Positions 17,712-26,016 of a DNA stretch of 64,000 nucleotides are shown here, piece by piece. Each line of letters starts with the position of its first letter. The first letter of the stretch is position 1. The position numbers and the translations under genes are program-made. Origin of the DNA: Sphingopyxis granuli NBRC 100800 (GTDB lineage Bacteria; Pseudomonadota; Alphaproteobacteria; Sphingomonadales; Sphingomonadaceae). Location of the stretch: positions 1 through 64,000 of the forward strand of contig NZ_BCUA01000012.1 in NCBI RefSeq assembly GCF_001591045.1. Direction: 5' to 3'. Under the pieces are notes generated by a model, which worked only from the letters and a program-made list of their open reading frames with translations, searched no databases and was not told where the DNA came from.

Positions 17712-18593
17712 CTAACCGGCCCCCGCCGCGCCCGGAACGATCAGGAGATCGCCTTCGAGCGTATCGAGCAGCCGCTTGTCCATGCTGCCGATGAACGCGT
17801 CGAACAGGATGCCGTGCCCCTGGCTCCCGACGACGGTCAGGTCGCCGTGATGGTCCTCGACATGGTCGCTGATCAGCATTTCGGGCGTGCCGCGTTCGAC
17901 GACGACGTCCAGCCGTTCGAGCAGCGCGGCGTCGATGCGGCTCTCGGCTCGCAGCATCGCCCTCGCTTCGTCGGCCTTGGCTCGCGATTCCGACGTGAAG
18001 TCGCGGTCGGTGAGATAGCCGGTGTAGGGCACGTCATATCCATGAAAAAGGGTCAGCGCTGCTGCGGGAAAAAAGGCCGAAGCGACGAGCGTCGCCTGGA
18101 GCGCGGCTTCGGAAAAATCGGTGGCGATCACGATCCGGCGATAGGGTCCGGCCGGGCGGTCGCGCACGACCAGCACCGGCACCGCAGCCCGGCGCACGAG
18201 GCGGCTGACGGTGTTGCCCAGGATCATCCGCCCCAGCGTCTCGTCGCGCGCGATGCCGGTGACGATCAGGTCGCAATGTTCATGTTCGGCGATCTCGACC
18301 AGCTTCGTGGCGGGATCGCCGGTTTCGACCACCACGCCGATATCGTCCGCGACGCTGGCGACATCGCGCGCCAGGCGCCAGTGCATCCGCTCGGCGGGCG
18401 TCGCCTGCCGGCGCCAGGAGGAGGGACGGGGGTCGAGAAGGTCCGCGGGTTCGGGTTCGATCACCGTCGCGGCGGTAAGCTCCGCGCCCCATTCGCCCGC
18501 CAACTGCACGGCGCGGTCCAGCGCGCGGTCGCAGCGACAGCTGAGGTCGGTGGCAAGGAGAATGTGGCGGGGCGTGGTGTCGGTCATGGTCAT
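17712..18593 (-). CDS. tandem-domain universal stress protein (UspA family)
   Basis: About 293 residues with two Usp folds in series (roughly 8-145 and 155-290). The second carries the nucleotide-binding pattern GSQGHGILFDAFIGSM and the first a GIARDETLGRMILGN equivalent, so ATP binding is plausible. It lies upstream of mrpA on the same strand with a gap of about 140 bp, and a functional link to the antiporter is only positional. Two starts are possible, 18593 (its ATG overlaps the stop of a small upstream frame as ATGA) and 18587 (GGGA upstream); the longer frame from 18674 is poorly placed relative to its ribosome-binding site. Confidence 0.82.
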   Translation of the reverse strand: MTMTDTTPRHILLATDLSCRCDRALDRAVQLAGEWGAELTAATVIEPEPADLLDPRPSSWRRQATPAERMHWRLARDVASVADDIGVVVETGDPATKLVEIAEHEHCDLIVTGIARDETLGRMILGNTVSRLVRRAAVPVLVVRDRPAGPYRRIVIATDFSEAALQATLVASAFFPAAALTLFHGYDVPYTGYLTDRDFTSESRAKADEARAMLRAESRIDAALLERLDVVVERGTPEMLISDHVEDHHGDLTVVGSQGHGILFDAFIGSMDKRLLDTLEGDLLIVPGAAGAG

Positions 18594-18685
18594 TCCCGGA
18601 TTTGCAGTCGCGTCATTGCAACAGGAGACGGCCGTGGCGGCGCTGGGATCGCCCGGCGTCGAAAGGGACGGCATAGGCGAACCAT
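18590..18685 (-). CDS. possible 31-residue basic leader peptide upstream of the Usp gene
   Basis: A short frame with an excellent ribosome-binding site (GAAGGAGAC directly before ATG at 18685) encodes a 31-residue Arg/Pro-rich peptide (MVRLCRPFRRRAIPAPPRPS...). Its TGA overlaps the Usp start as ATGA. This arrangement suggests translational coupling or a leader peptide. No family is recognised, and it could equally be a 5' UTR coincidence. Confidence 0.3.
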   Translation of the reverse strand: MVRLCRPFRRRAIPAPPRPSPVAMTRLQIRE

Positions 18686-18831
18686 GTCTCCTTCATACAA
18701 TAACGACCGGGATTTCAACCGGAAATCCGACACGCCTGCGCGCGACAAGCCTGTGTCTTCGCAGGCCATAGAGCATCGAACCCGTATCTGCCTCACCGGA
18801 TTTGGGACGATGCGGATCAACGCACGGCGTT

Positions 18832-19455
18832 CTAGCCGTGCAGGCTCATCAGCGAATCCATCAGCCCGTCGTCGGCGCTCGAGCAGACGCCGAGGACGAG
18901 CGCCTCCTCGCAACCTTCACCGACGACATAGGCATGCCCCATCGTCGAATCGATATAGATGCCCTGACCCTGTTCGAGCGTGACCGGATCGTAGAATTCG
19001 CTGTGCACCTCGATCCGCCCCTCGATGACGAAGATGAACTCCTCCCCCTGATGGCGGACGAGTTCGCCGAACTCGCTGGCGCTGCGCGCGCGGATGCGGG
19101 TGATGATGGGGAGCATCCGCTTTTGCCGCAGATCGGTGCAAAGATAGTGATAATCGTAATTGTCGGTCGTGACGCGCACCGCCTTTTCCTTCGTGCCGAT
19201 GCTGCGGCGGCCCGTGACGCGCGGCGCGCTCTCTTCCTCGCCCTCGGCGAAAAGATCCGACATGCGGATGTTGAGTCGCTGGCTGAGCTGCTGAAGCTTG
19301 TCATAGCTCAAGGTCAGCCGGTCGTGCTCGACCTTCGACAGCGTCGACACGGGGATACCTGATTTCGCGCTCATTTCCTTGAGCGTCCAGCCGTTTCGCG
19401 AGCGAATTCCGCGCATCACCGCGCCGAGCGTCGGCGGGTTCGAACGGTCCGCCAT
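18832..19455 (-). CDS. XRE-family regulator with C-terminal cupin domain
   Basis: A 207-residue two-domain regulator. The N-terminal XRE helix-turn-helix (about 8-65) includes WTLKEMSAKSGIPVSTLSKVE, and a cupin sensor domain follows (about 125-195, with GEEFIFVIEGRIEVHSEFYDPV). Such proteins usually control amino-acid, polyamine or peptide catabolism next door, with the cupin binding the effector. It is divergent from the D-peptide gene cluster, and the shared promoter element at 19475-19495 lies between them. The start at 19455 has GGA seven bases upstream; ATG at 19467 is an alternative. Confidence 0.86.
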   Translation of the reverse strand: MADRSNPPTLGAVMRGIRSRNGWTLKEMSAKSGIPVSTLSKVEHDRLTLSYDKLQQLSQRLNIRMSDLFAEGEEESAPRVTGRRSIGTKEKAVRVTTDNYDYHYLCTDLRQKRMLPIITRIRARSASEFGELVRHQGEEFIFVIEGRIEVHSEFYDPVTLEQGQGIYIDSTMGHAYVVGEGCEEALVLGVCSSADDGLMDSLMSLHG

Positions 19456-19474
19456 CAGTTTTTCCATTCCATGT

Positions 19475-19502
19475 TTGACAATTTTCCAATCAGGATCATT
19501 AT
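19475..19502 (+). promoter_or_regulatory. promoter with embedded operator, copy 1 (D-peptide cluster)
   Basis: TTGACA (19475-19480), 16 bases, CATTAT (19497-19502): a good sigma-70 promoter reading toward the serine hydrolase gene. The 21 bases 19475-19495 match 22603-22623 at 18 positions: TTGACAATTTTC then CAATCA/TGATTA then GGA. Conservation of the spacer, which RNA polymerase does not read, points to a regulator-binding site, probably for the adjacent XRE protein. Confidence 0.6.
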
Positions 19503-19597
19503 GTCCCCAATGGGCCAGTAGGTGTTGGCTCCTTGGTAAGGGGTCGCGCGGCTCGCTGCAAGGTTTCAGAGGGCGCGCCAAAAAAAGGGGGAAAGCG

Positions 19598-21574
19598 ATG
19601 CGTTTCATCCGAAAGGCCATGATCGGGCTCGCCGCGCTCGCCGCAGTGCCGCTCGCCGCACAGGGGCCGGTCCCGGCGCCGACCGTCAAGAAGGTCGAGG
19701 CGGTGCCGCTGCCGGCGGCGAAGCCCGCGCAGGCGGCTACGCTCAGTCCGGCCGATCTCGAAGCCTTCCTTGACGGCTTCCTGCCCTACGCGCTCGAACG
19801 CGCGCGCATTCCGGGCGCGGTGGTTGTGGTCGTGCGCGGCGATCAGGTCGTGCTCGAAAAGGGCTATGGCTATGCCGACGTCGCCAAGCGCAAGCCCGTC
19901 CTGCCGGAGACAACGCTTTTCCGACCGGGATCGGTGTCGAAGCTCTTCACCTGGACCGCGGTGATGCAGCAGGTCGAGGCGGGCAAGCTCGACCTCGACA
20001 AGGATGTGAACGCCTATCTCGACTTCAGGATTCCGCCCTTCGAGGGCAAGCCGATCACGCTGCGCAACATCATGACGCATACGGCGGGCTTCGAGGAATC
20101 GGTCCGCCATCTGATCAGCAACGATCCGAAAGCGGTGATGACGCTCAAGCGGCAGATGCCGCTCGCGCTGCCGCAACGCGTCTTCGCGCCCGGCACGACG
20201 CCCGCCTATTCGAACTATGCCACCGCGCTCGCGGGCTATATCGTCGAGCGCGTCAGCGGCGAGCCGTTCGACGATTATATCGACAACCATATCTTCAGGC
20301 CGCTCGGCATGACGCATGCGACGTTCCGCCAGCCGCTTCCGAAGGCGCTCGCGCCCGACATGGCGGGCGGCTATCCCGACGTCACGCAAAAGGCGCGGCC
20401 GTTCGAGATGGTCATTCCGGCGCCGGCGGGCAGCCTGTCGGCGAGCGGCGCCGACATGGGCAAGTTCATGATCGCGCACCTCAATGACGGCGCGGGTCTG
20501 CTGAAGCCCGAAACCGCGAAGATGATGCACGATTTCAAGGCGCCCGGTGTCGGCCCGCTCAACAGCATGGCGCTCGGCTTCTACGAACAATGGGTCAACG
20601 GTCACCGTGCGATCGCGCATGGCGGCGATACCGTCTGGTTCCATTCCTATCTGTGGCTGTTCCCCGATGCCGACATCGGCGTCTTCATTTCGATGAACAG
20701 CCCGGGCAAGGAAGGCGCGGCGGGCGCGATCCGCAGCGCGCTGTTCCATAAATTCGCCGATCGCTACCTGCCGGGCGCGGAGAAGCCGGGGCAGGTCGAC
20801 GCGAAGACCGCGCGGCAGCATGCGGAGATGATGGTCGGCCATTATGTCAGCAGCCGCGGTTCCTTCACCAATTTCATGAGCCTGTTCGGCCTGCTCGGCC
20901 AGCCCGCCGTGTCACTGACCGAGGATGGAAAGATCACGGTGCCGGGGCTCGACGGCCTGAGTGCCGGCGCGCGCGACTGGGTCGAGGTCGAGCCTTTCGT
21001 GTGGCGCGACACGAACACGGGCGAACGTCTCGCCGCAGAGGTGAAGGACGGCCGCGTCGTGCGCTGGAGCCTCGATGCCGGATCGCCCTTCATGGTGTTC
21101 GAGCCCGCACCCGCCGGCGTCAACGCGGCATGGCTCAACCCGGCGCTCATCTTCGCGCTCGGCATCACGCTGCTTGCGGCGTTCGCCTGGCCGGTGCGCG
21201 CGTTGGTCCGGCGCAGCTTCGCCGCGAATTTCGTGCTCGAAGGCAAAGCGCTGCGCGCCTATCGCCTGTCGCGCGTCTTCGCGTGGCTGGTGCTGGCCGC
21301 GGTCATCGGCTGGGCGGGGCTCGTTGCCGTCTTCTCGGCCGATATCGGCAGCATCGGCGGCCCGCTCGACTGGTTGATCCACCTGCTGCGCATCCTGACG
21401 CCGGTCGCCGCCTTCGGCCTGCTGGCGGCGGCGGCGTGGCACCTGTGGCTCAGCATCCAGGGCAAGCGCCGCTGGACGATGAAGCTCGGCGCGGTGCTGC
21501 TGGTCCTCGCGGGGCTGGTCCTCGCCTGGGTGACGCTCGCCTTCCATCTCTATGGCTTCGGGATGGTCTATTGA
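19598..21574 (+). CDS. serine hydrolase (beta-lactamase/class C fold) with C-terminal membrane helices
   Basis: A 658-residue exported protein with a signal peptide ending near residue 21. The serine beta-lactamase-like domain (about 50-370) has the SxxK pair S112-V-S-K115, Y204-S-N206 and H341-G-G. A middle domain follows, then four predicted transmembrane helices (about 510-650), which would tether the catalytic part to the periplasmic face of the inner membrane. Relatives include D-aminopeptidases, DD-peptidases and esterases. GGGGGA precedes the ATG at 19598. It heads the cluster and overlaps the next gene as TGATG. Peptide cleavage next to D-residues is inferred from context. Confidence 0.82.
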   Translation: MRFIRKAMIGLAALAAVPLAAQGPVPAPTVKKVEAVPLPAAKPAQAATLSPADLEAFLDGFLPYALERARIPGAVVVVVRGDQVVLEKGYGYADVAKRKPVLPETTLFRPGSVSKLFTWTAVMQQVEAGKLDLDKDVNAYLDFRIPPFEGKPITLRNIMTHTAGFEESVRHLISNDPKAVMTLKRQMPLALPQRVFAPGTTPAYSNYATALAGYIVERVSGEPFDDYIDNHIFRPLGMTHATFRQPLPKALAPDMAGGYPDVTQKARPFEMVIPAPAGSLSASGADMGKFMIAHLNDGAGLLKPETAKMMHDFKAPGVGPLNSMALGFYEQWVNGHRAIAHGGDTVWFHSYLWLFPDADIGVFISMNSPGKEGAAGAIRSALFHKFADRYLPGAEKPGQVDAKTARQHAEMMVGHYVSSRGSFTNFMSLFGLLGQPAVSLTEDGKITVPGLDGLSAGARDWVEVEPFVWRDTNTGERLAAEVKDGRVVRWSLDAGSPFMVFEPAPAGVNAAWLNPALIFALGITLLAAFAWPVRALVRRSFAANFVLEGKALRAYRLSRVFAWLVLAAVIGWAGLVAVFSADIGSIGGPLDWLIHLLRILTPVAAFGLLAAAAWHLWLSIQGKRRWTMKLGAVLLVLAGLVLAWVTLAFHLYGFGMVY

Positions 21575-22581
21575 TGGCGACGCAGCCTGCACCCACCCTG
21601 GCGCTCGACCTGCGGGTCGAGCGCTTTCCCTATCACCAGCCGTTCCGCATTTCGGGCCATGTCTTCACCGAGACCGCGCTGCTCGTCGCCGAACTGTCGG
21701 ACGGGACGCATGTCGGGCGCGGCGAGGGTGCCGGCGTCTATTATCTGGGCGACGACATCGATCATATGCTTGGCGAGGCGATGCGCGCGCGCGAGGCGAT
21801 CGAGGGTGGCGCGACGCGCGGCGACCTGCAGCATCTCCTGCCGCCGGGCGGTGCGCGCAACGCGCTCGACTGCGCCTTCTGGGACCTGGAGGCGAAGCAG
21901 CAGAGCCGGCCGGTCTGGGACCTCGCCGGCCTCGACCCGCCGAAGGCGCTGCGCTCGACCCTGACGCTCGGCGCCGACGATCCGGAGGTCATGGCAAAGG
22001 CGGCGCTGGCAATCGACGCGCAGGCGCCGGTGAAGGTCAAGCTGACCGGCGATCTGGCCGACGATATCGCGCGCGTCTCCGCGATCCGCGCCGCGCGTCC
22101 CGACGCCTGGATCGGTGTCGATGCGAACCAGGGCTATGACATCCGGACGCTCGCCGACCTGTTGCCGGTGCTTGTCGAGATGCGCGTCGCGCAACTCGAA
22201 CAGCCGCTGCCGCGCGGACGCGAGGCCGATCTCGACGGTATCAAGCGGCCGCTCCCCTTCGTCGCCGACGAAAGCGCGCTGTCGCTCGCCGACACCGCGT
22301 CGCTCGTCGGGCGTTTCGACGTCGTGAACATCAAGCTCGACAAGTGCGGCGGGCTGACCGAAGGGCTTGCGATCGCGCGGCAGGCGCGGACGCTCGGCCT
22401 CGACGTGATGGTCGGCAACATGATGGGCACCAGCCTGTCGATGGCGCCCGCCTACCTCGTCGGGCAGCTTTGCGACATCGTCGACCTCGACGGGCCGACC
22501 TTCCTCGCGCGCGACCGCGATCCCGGCGTCGAATATCGCGGCGGCATGATCCATTGTCCCGCCGGCATTTGGGGTGGCTGA
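21574..22581 (+). CDS. dgcA: enolase-superfamily N-acetyl-D-Glu racemase / dipeptide epimerase (DgcA-like)
   Basis: A 335-residue muconate-lactonising/Ala-Glu-epimerase type enzyme. It has the KxK catalytic lysine pair region (K154-V-K156), metal ligands D183 (GVDANQ), E209 (LEQPL) and D232 (ADES), and the opposing lysine in NIKLDKCGG (K254/K257). The family holds L-Ala-D/L-Glu epimerases and DgcA, the N-acetyl-D-glutamate racemase of the D-glutamate pathway. A DUF1611/DgcN partner gene four genes downstream favours the DgcA role; dipeptide epimerase is the main alternative. It is translationally coupled to the serine hydrolase gene upstream (TGATG). Confidence 0.8.
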   Translation: MATQPAPTLALDLRVERFPYHQPFRISGHVFTETALLVAELSDGTHVGRGEGAGVYYLGDDIDHMLGEAMRAREAIEGGATRGDLQHLLPPGGARNALDCAFWDLEAKQQSRPVWDLAGLDPPKALRSTLTLGADDPEVMAKAALAIDAQAPVKVKLTGDLADDIARVSAIRAARPDAWIGVDANQGYDIRTLADLLPVLVEMRVAQLEQPLPRGREADLDGIKRPLPFVADESALSLADTASLVGRFDVVNIKLDKCGGLTEGLAIARQARTLGLDVMVGNMMGTSLSMAPAYLVGQLCDIVDLDGPTFLARDRDPGVEYRGGMIHCPAGIWGG

Positions 22582-22602
22582 CAAATTTATGTCCTAAACG
22601 GG

Positions 22603-22630
22603 TTGACAATTTTCTGATTAGGACAATAGT
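22603..22630 (+). promoter_or_regulatory. promoter with embedded operator, copy 2 (before the M19 dipeptidase)
   Basis: TTGACA (22603-22608) and a -10-like AATAGT around 22625-22630 form a promoter for the dipeptidase-receptor section. The element TTGACAATTTTCTGATTAGGA repeats copy 1 at 18 of 21 positions. A nearby GACA-N6-TGTC dyad (22580-22593) adds possible regulator contacts. Confidence 0.58.
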
Positions 22631-22663
22631 CTAGAAATCGAAATTTCCTGGGTGGAGGATGGA

Positions 22664-23806
22664 ATGACGCGATCATTCCGGGTAACGCGCCGCGCGGCCA
22701 TCGCGGGCGCGGTCGGTGCCGCTTTGTCCGCGCCGATGATCAACAGGGGCACCTATGCCTTCGCGGCCGATCCGGCGCGCGCCTATTCGCGCCGTGCGGT
22801 CGACCTCGTCGCTTCGTCGCTGGTCATCGACATGCTGGCGCCGCTCAAGATCACGACCTCGCCCGCCTATGTCGCGCATCGCCTGACCGATGCCGAAGCC
22901 GCCGAATTTCGCGCCAGCGGCATCACCGGCTTTCACAACGCCTATGGCCTTGGCGGCCCCGGCGCGAAGGCGCAGGCGCTCGAATATATGGCCGGCTGGC
23001 AGGGTTTCGTCGGGCGCAACAGTCACGTCTTCACGCTCGTCGACACCGCCGACGATCTCGACCGGGCGAAGAGGGACGGCAAATGCGCCGTCATCATGGG
23101 CATCCAGAACGCCGACCAGTTCGAGGCGGTCGAGGATGTCGCGACCTTCCGCCGCCTCGGCCTGCGCTGCGCGCAGCTCACCTACAACAGCCAGAACGTG
23201 ATCGGGTCGGGCAGCACCGATCGCGTCGACGGCGGCGTCAGCGACTATGGCGCGGCGATCATCGCGGCGATGGAGACGGAGCGCATGCTCGTCGACGTGT
23301 CGCATTGCGGCGACCGGACGACCCTCGACGCGATTGCGATCGCGCGGGGGCCGATCGCGATCACCCACAGCAATGCCCGCGCGATCGCCGGCCATCCGCG
23401 CGCCAAGGCCGACGAGGCGATCCGCGCGCTCGCGGCGAAGGGCGGGGTGATGGGGATCACCGGCGTGCGGATGTTCGTGCGCGCGACCGACCCGACCGAC
23501 GTCGGGCATATGGCGGACCATGTCGACCATGTCGCGAAGCTGGCCGGGGTCGAGCATGTCGGCATCGGATCGGACGCCGACCTCAACGGCTATGACGACA
23601 TGAAGCCCGACGAATATGCGCTGCTGAAGGCGGGCTACAAGGGCAGCTACGCCTTTCGCGACAAGATCGACATCGACGGGTTCGACCATCCGCGCAAGGT
23701 CTTCGACCTGACCGAGGAACTGATCCGCCGGGGCTATTCCAACGACAACATCGGGGCCGTGCTCGGGGGCAACTTTCGCCGCCTGCTCGCCCAAGTCTGG
23801 GGGTAA
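22664..23806 (+). CDS. M19 (renal dipeptidase-like) protein with Tat signal, atypical metal site
   Basis: A 380-residue protein of the membrane-dipeptidase fold with a twin-arginine signal (VTRRAAIAGAVGAALSAP), so it is periplasmic. The family cleaves L-Xaa-D-Xaa dipeptides. H213 (VSHCGD), H234 (THSNAR) and D303 (GSDAD) are kept. However, the usual N-terminal HxD is replaced (IDMLAP, residues 55-60) and the bridging Glu is a Gln (Q147 in MGIQNAD), so one zinc site appears to be missing. GGTGGAGG precedes the ATG at 22664. It starts the second transcription unit of the cluster and is followed by the receptor 4 bp later. Confidence 0.8.
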   Translation: MTRSFRVTRRAAIAGAVGAALSAPMINRGTYAFAADPARAYSRRAVDLVASSLVIDMLAPLKITTSPAYVAHRLTDAEAAEFRASGITGFHNAYGLGGPGAKAQALEYMAGWQGFVGRNSHVFTLVDTADDLDRAKRDGKCAVIMGIQNADQFEAVEDVATFRRLGLRCAQLTYNSQNVIGSGSTDRVDGGVSDYGAAIIAAMETERMLVDVSHCGDRTTLDAIAIARGPIAITHSNARAIAGHPRAKADEAIRALAAKGGVMGITGVRMFVRATDPTDVGHMADHVDHVAKLAGVEHVGIGSDADLNGYDDMKPDEYALLKAGYKGSYAFRDKIDIDGFDHPRKVFDLTEELIRRGYSNDNIGAVLGGNFRRLLAQVWG

Positions 23807-23810
23807 GACA

Positions 23811-25997
23811 ATGAAAAAGAGGCATTTTGTTGCGGCCAGCCTGATCGCTCTGACGACCGCTTTCCCTGCGCACGCGCAGGAGGCAGCGGCGACCGGAAGC
23901 AGCGGCGAGATCGTCGTCACCGCACAGAAGCGCGTGCAGAACGTGCAGGACGTGCCGATCGCGATCAGCGTCGTCGCGGGCGAGGAACTGCAGGAGCAGG
24001 GCTCGGCCTCGCTCGTCGACTATGCGGGCTATGTTCCCGGGATGAACGTCAGCAACAGCGGCACGCCCGGCCAGACGACGATCACCCTGCGCGGCGTCGC
24101 GCCGCTCAACGCGGGTCAGACCGTCGGCATCTATCTCGACGACGCGCCGGTCGGATCGAGCGCGCTCTACAACCGCGCCGGGCAGTTCACGATCGACCTG
24201 ATGCCATATGACCTCGAACGCATCGAGGTGCTCAAGGGGCCGCAGGGGACGCTCTACGGCGCGAGCTCGATCGGCGGGCTCGTCAAATATGTCACCGTCC
24301 AGCCGGACACGCGGGCGTTCCGCGTGCGCGCCGGGATCGAAGGCTTTGGCATCAAGGGCGGCGACGGTCTCGGCTGGGGCGGGCAGGCGTTCGTCAACAT
24401 CCCGGTCGTCGAGGACCAGCTGGCGGTCACCGGCAGCTTCGCCTGGCGCAGCACCCCGGGATGGGTCGGCAGCGTCAACAATGCCGCGCTGAAGGATCAG
24501 AATGATTATGAGCAGCGCGGCGGCCGCGTCGCGCTGTTGTGGCAGCCGGCGGCCGAACTCAGCGTGAAGCTGGCGGGCATCTGGCAATCGCTCGATTCCG
24601 AGGGCAACGGGATTTATGCCGCCGACCTCACCGGCGTGCGGCTCGGCGACGGGCGCTCGTACAACAATTACGTCCCCGAATCCTACGACATCGACCTCGA
24701 TTATTATTCGGCGACGATCGACTATGATTTCGGCGCCGCGACGCTGACCTCGGCGACGACCTACAGCAAGACGCAGAGCCGCCAGCTTCAGGACGCGAGC
24801 TATGCCTTCGGCGTGCTCTTCCCGTTCATCACCGATCCGCCGATCGACGCCGGCATCACGCCTTTCTATCTCGACCTCGGGCTCCGCAAATGGACCCAGG
24901 AACTGCGGCTCGCCTCGCCGAGCGGCGGCCGCTTCGAATGGATGATCGGCGGCTTCTACACCGACGAGAAAACCAGCAATGCGCAGCTCGTGCATTCCTA
25001 TGACATGGACGGCAATCTGATCGCTTCGCTCGATCCGCTCGCGACCGTGGGCCTGCCCGCGACCTACAAGGAATATGCGGTCTTCGGGAACGGCACCTTC
25101 AAGTTCAGCGACCGGTTCGAAATCACCGCCGGGTTGCGCTGGGCGCGCAACGAGCAGACCTTCCGCCAGATCAGTTCGGGCGCGATCGTCCCGTCCGCCG
25201 ACGATCCGGGCACCTCGGCCGAGAGCGTGTGGACCTTCTCGGTCAGCCCGCAGTTCCACATCACCCCGGATGCGATGCTCTATGCGCGCGTCGCGACCGG
25301 CTATCGCCCCGGCGGCCCGAACGTCATCGTCCCCAACGTCCCGCCGAGCGTCGATGCCGACCGCATGACCAATTACGAGGTCGGGCTGAAGGCCGACCTA
25401 GCCGACCGGGCGGTGACGATCGACGTCGCGGGGTTCTGGATGGACTGGACCGACATCCAGGTCACGCGCGCCTTCGGCGGCGTGTCGGGCGGCGCGAACG
25501 GCGGCAAGGCGACCAGCAAGGGTTTCGAAGGCAATATCGCGTTCCGTCCCGTGCCGGGGCTGACGATCACCGCGACGGGCAGCTACACGGACGCCGGGCT
25601 CAGCGAGGATGTGCCCGAGATCAGCGGCGTCGACGGCGACCGCCTGCCCGCGGTGCCCAGGTTCAGCGGCGCGCTGCGCGCCGACTATGAATTCGGGCTC
25701 GGCGGCGGCACGCGGGGCAGCTTCGGCGCGGGCATCCGCCATGCGAGCAGCCGACTCTCGCTGGTCGAGAGCGACCCGCTCGTCGCGCGCGCCAGACCCT
25801 ATACGTCGGTCGATCTCAACGCGTCGCTGGTGTTCGACGACCACTGGACGCTGCGGGCCTATGCGCGCAATCTGCTCGACAACAAGGGCGAGATGGCGCG
25901 CACGACGATGGCCGACGGACTCAACCGGCCGAGTTTCCTCGCCATCTCGCCGTTGCAGCCCCGGACGATCGGCGTCGCGCTCGACATGGCCTTTTGA
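23811..25997 (+). CDS. TonB-dependent receptor of the D-peptide cluster
   Basis: A 728-residue outer-membrane receptor with a signal peptide ending PAHA-QE, plug motifs (EIVVTAQKR, TLRGVAPLNAG, VLKGPQGTLYGASSIGG) and a beta-barrel ending in the aromatic GVALDMAF. It sits between the M19 dipeptidase (4-bp gap) and the DUF1611 gene (19-bp gap), so its ligand is probably the peptide or D-amino-acid compound processed by the cluster. No iron-related gene is nearby. Confidence 0.87.
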   Translation: MKKRHFVAASLIALTTAFPAHAQEAAATGSSGEIVVTAQKRVQNVQDVPIAISVVAGEELQEQGSASLVDYAGYVPGMNVSNSGTPGQTTITLRGVAPLNAGQTVGIYLDDAPVGSSALYNRAGQFTIDLMPYDLERIEVLKGPQGTLYGASSIGGLVKYVTVQPDTRAFRVRAGIEGFGIKGGDGLGWGGQAFVNIPVVEDQLAVTGSFAWRSTPGWVGSVNNAALKDQNDYEQRGGRVALLWQPAAELSVKLAGIWQSLDSEGNGIYAADLTGVRLGDGRSYNNYVPESYDIDLDYYSATIDYDFGAATLTSATTYSKTQSRQLQDASYAFGVLFPFITDPPIDAGITPFYLDLGLRKWTQELRLASPSGGRFEWMIGGFYTDEKTSNAQLVHSYDMDGNLIASLDPLATVGLPATYKEYAVFGNGTFKFSDRFEITAGLRWARNEQTFRQISSGAIVPSADDPGTSAESVWTFSVSPQFHITPDAMLYARVATGYRPGGPNVIVPNVPPSVDADRMTNYEVGLKADLADRAVTIDVAGFWMDWTDIQVTRAFGGVSGGANGGKATSKGFEGNIAFRPVPGLTITATGSYTDAGLSEDVPEISGVDGDRLPAVPRFSGALRADYEFGLGGGTRGSFGAGIRHASSRLSLVESDPLVARARPYTSVDLNASLVFDDHWTLRAYARNLLDNKGEMARTTMADGLNRPSFLAISPLQPRTIGVALDMAF

Positions 25998-26016
25998 CGC
26001 GAACGGAGTGAAAAAG

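Noticed and set aside
23583-25259. long minus-strand frame opposite the second receptor gene
   Set aside because: An Arg/Asp/Ala-rich shadow without domain similarity; the plus-strand receptor has all family motifs.
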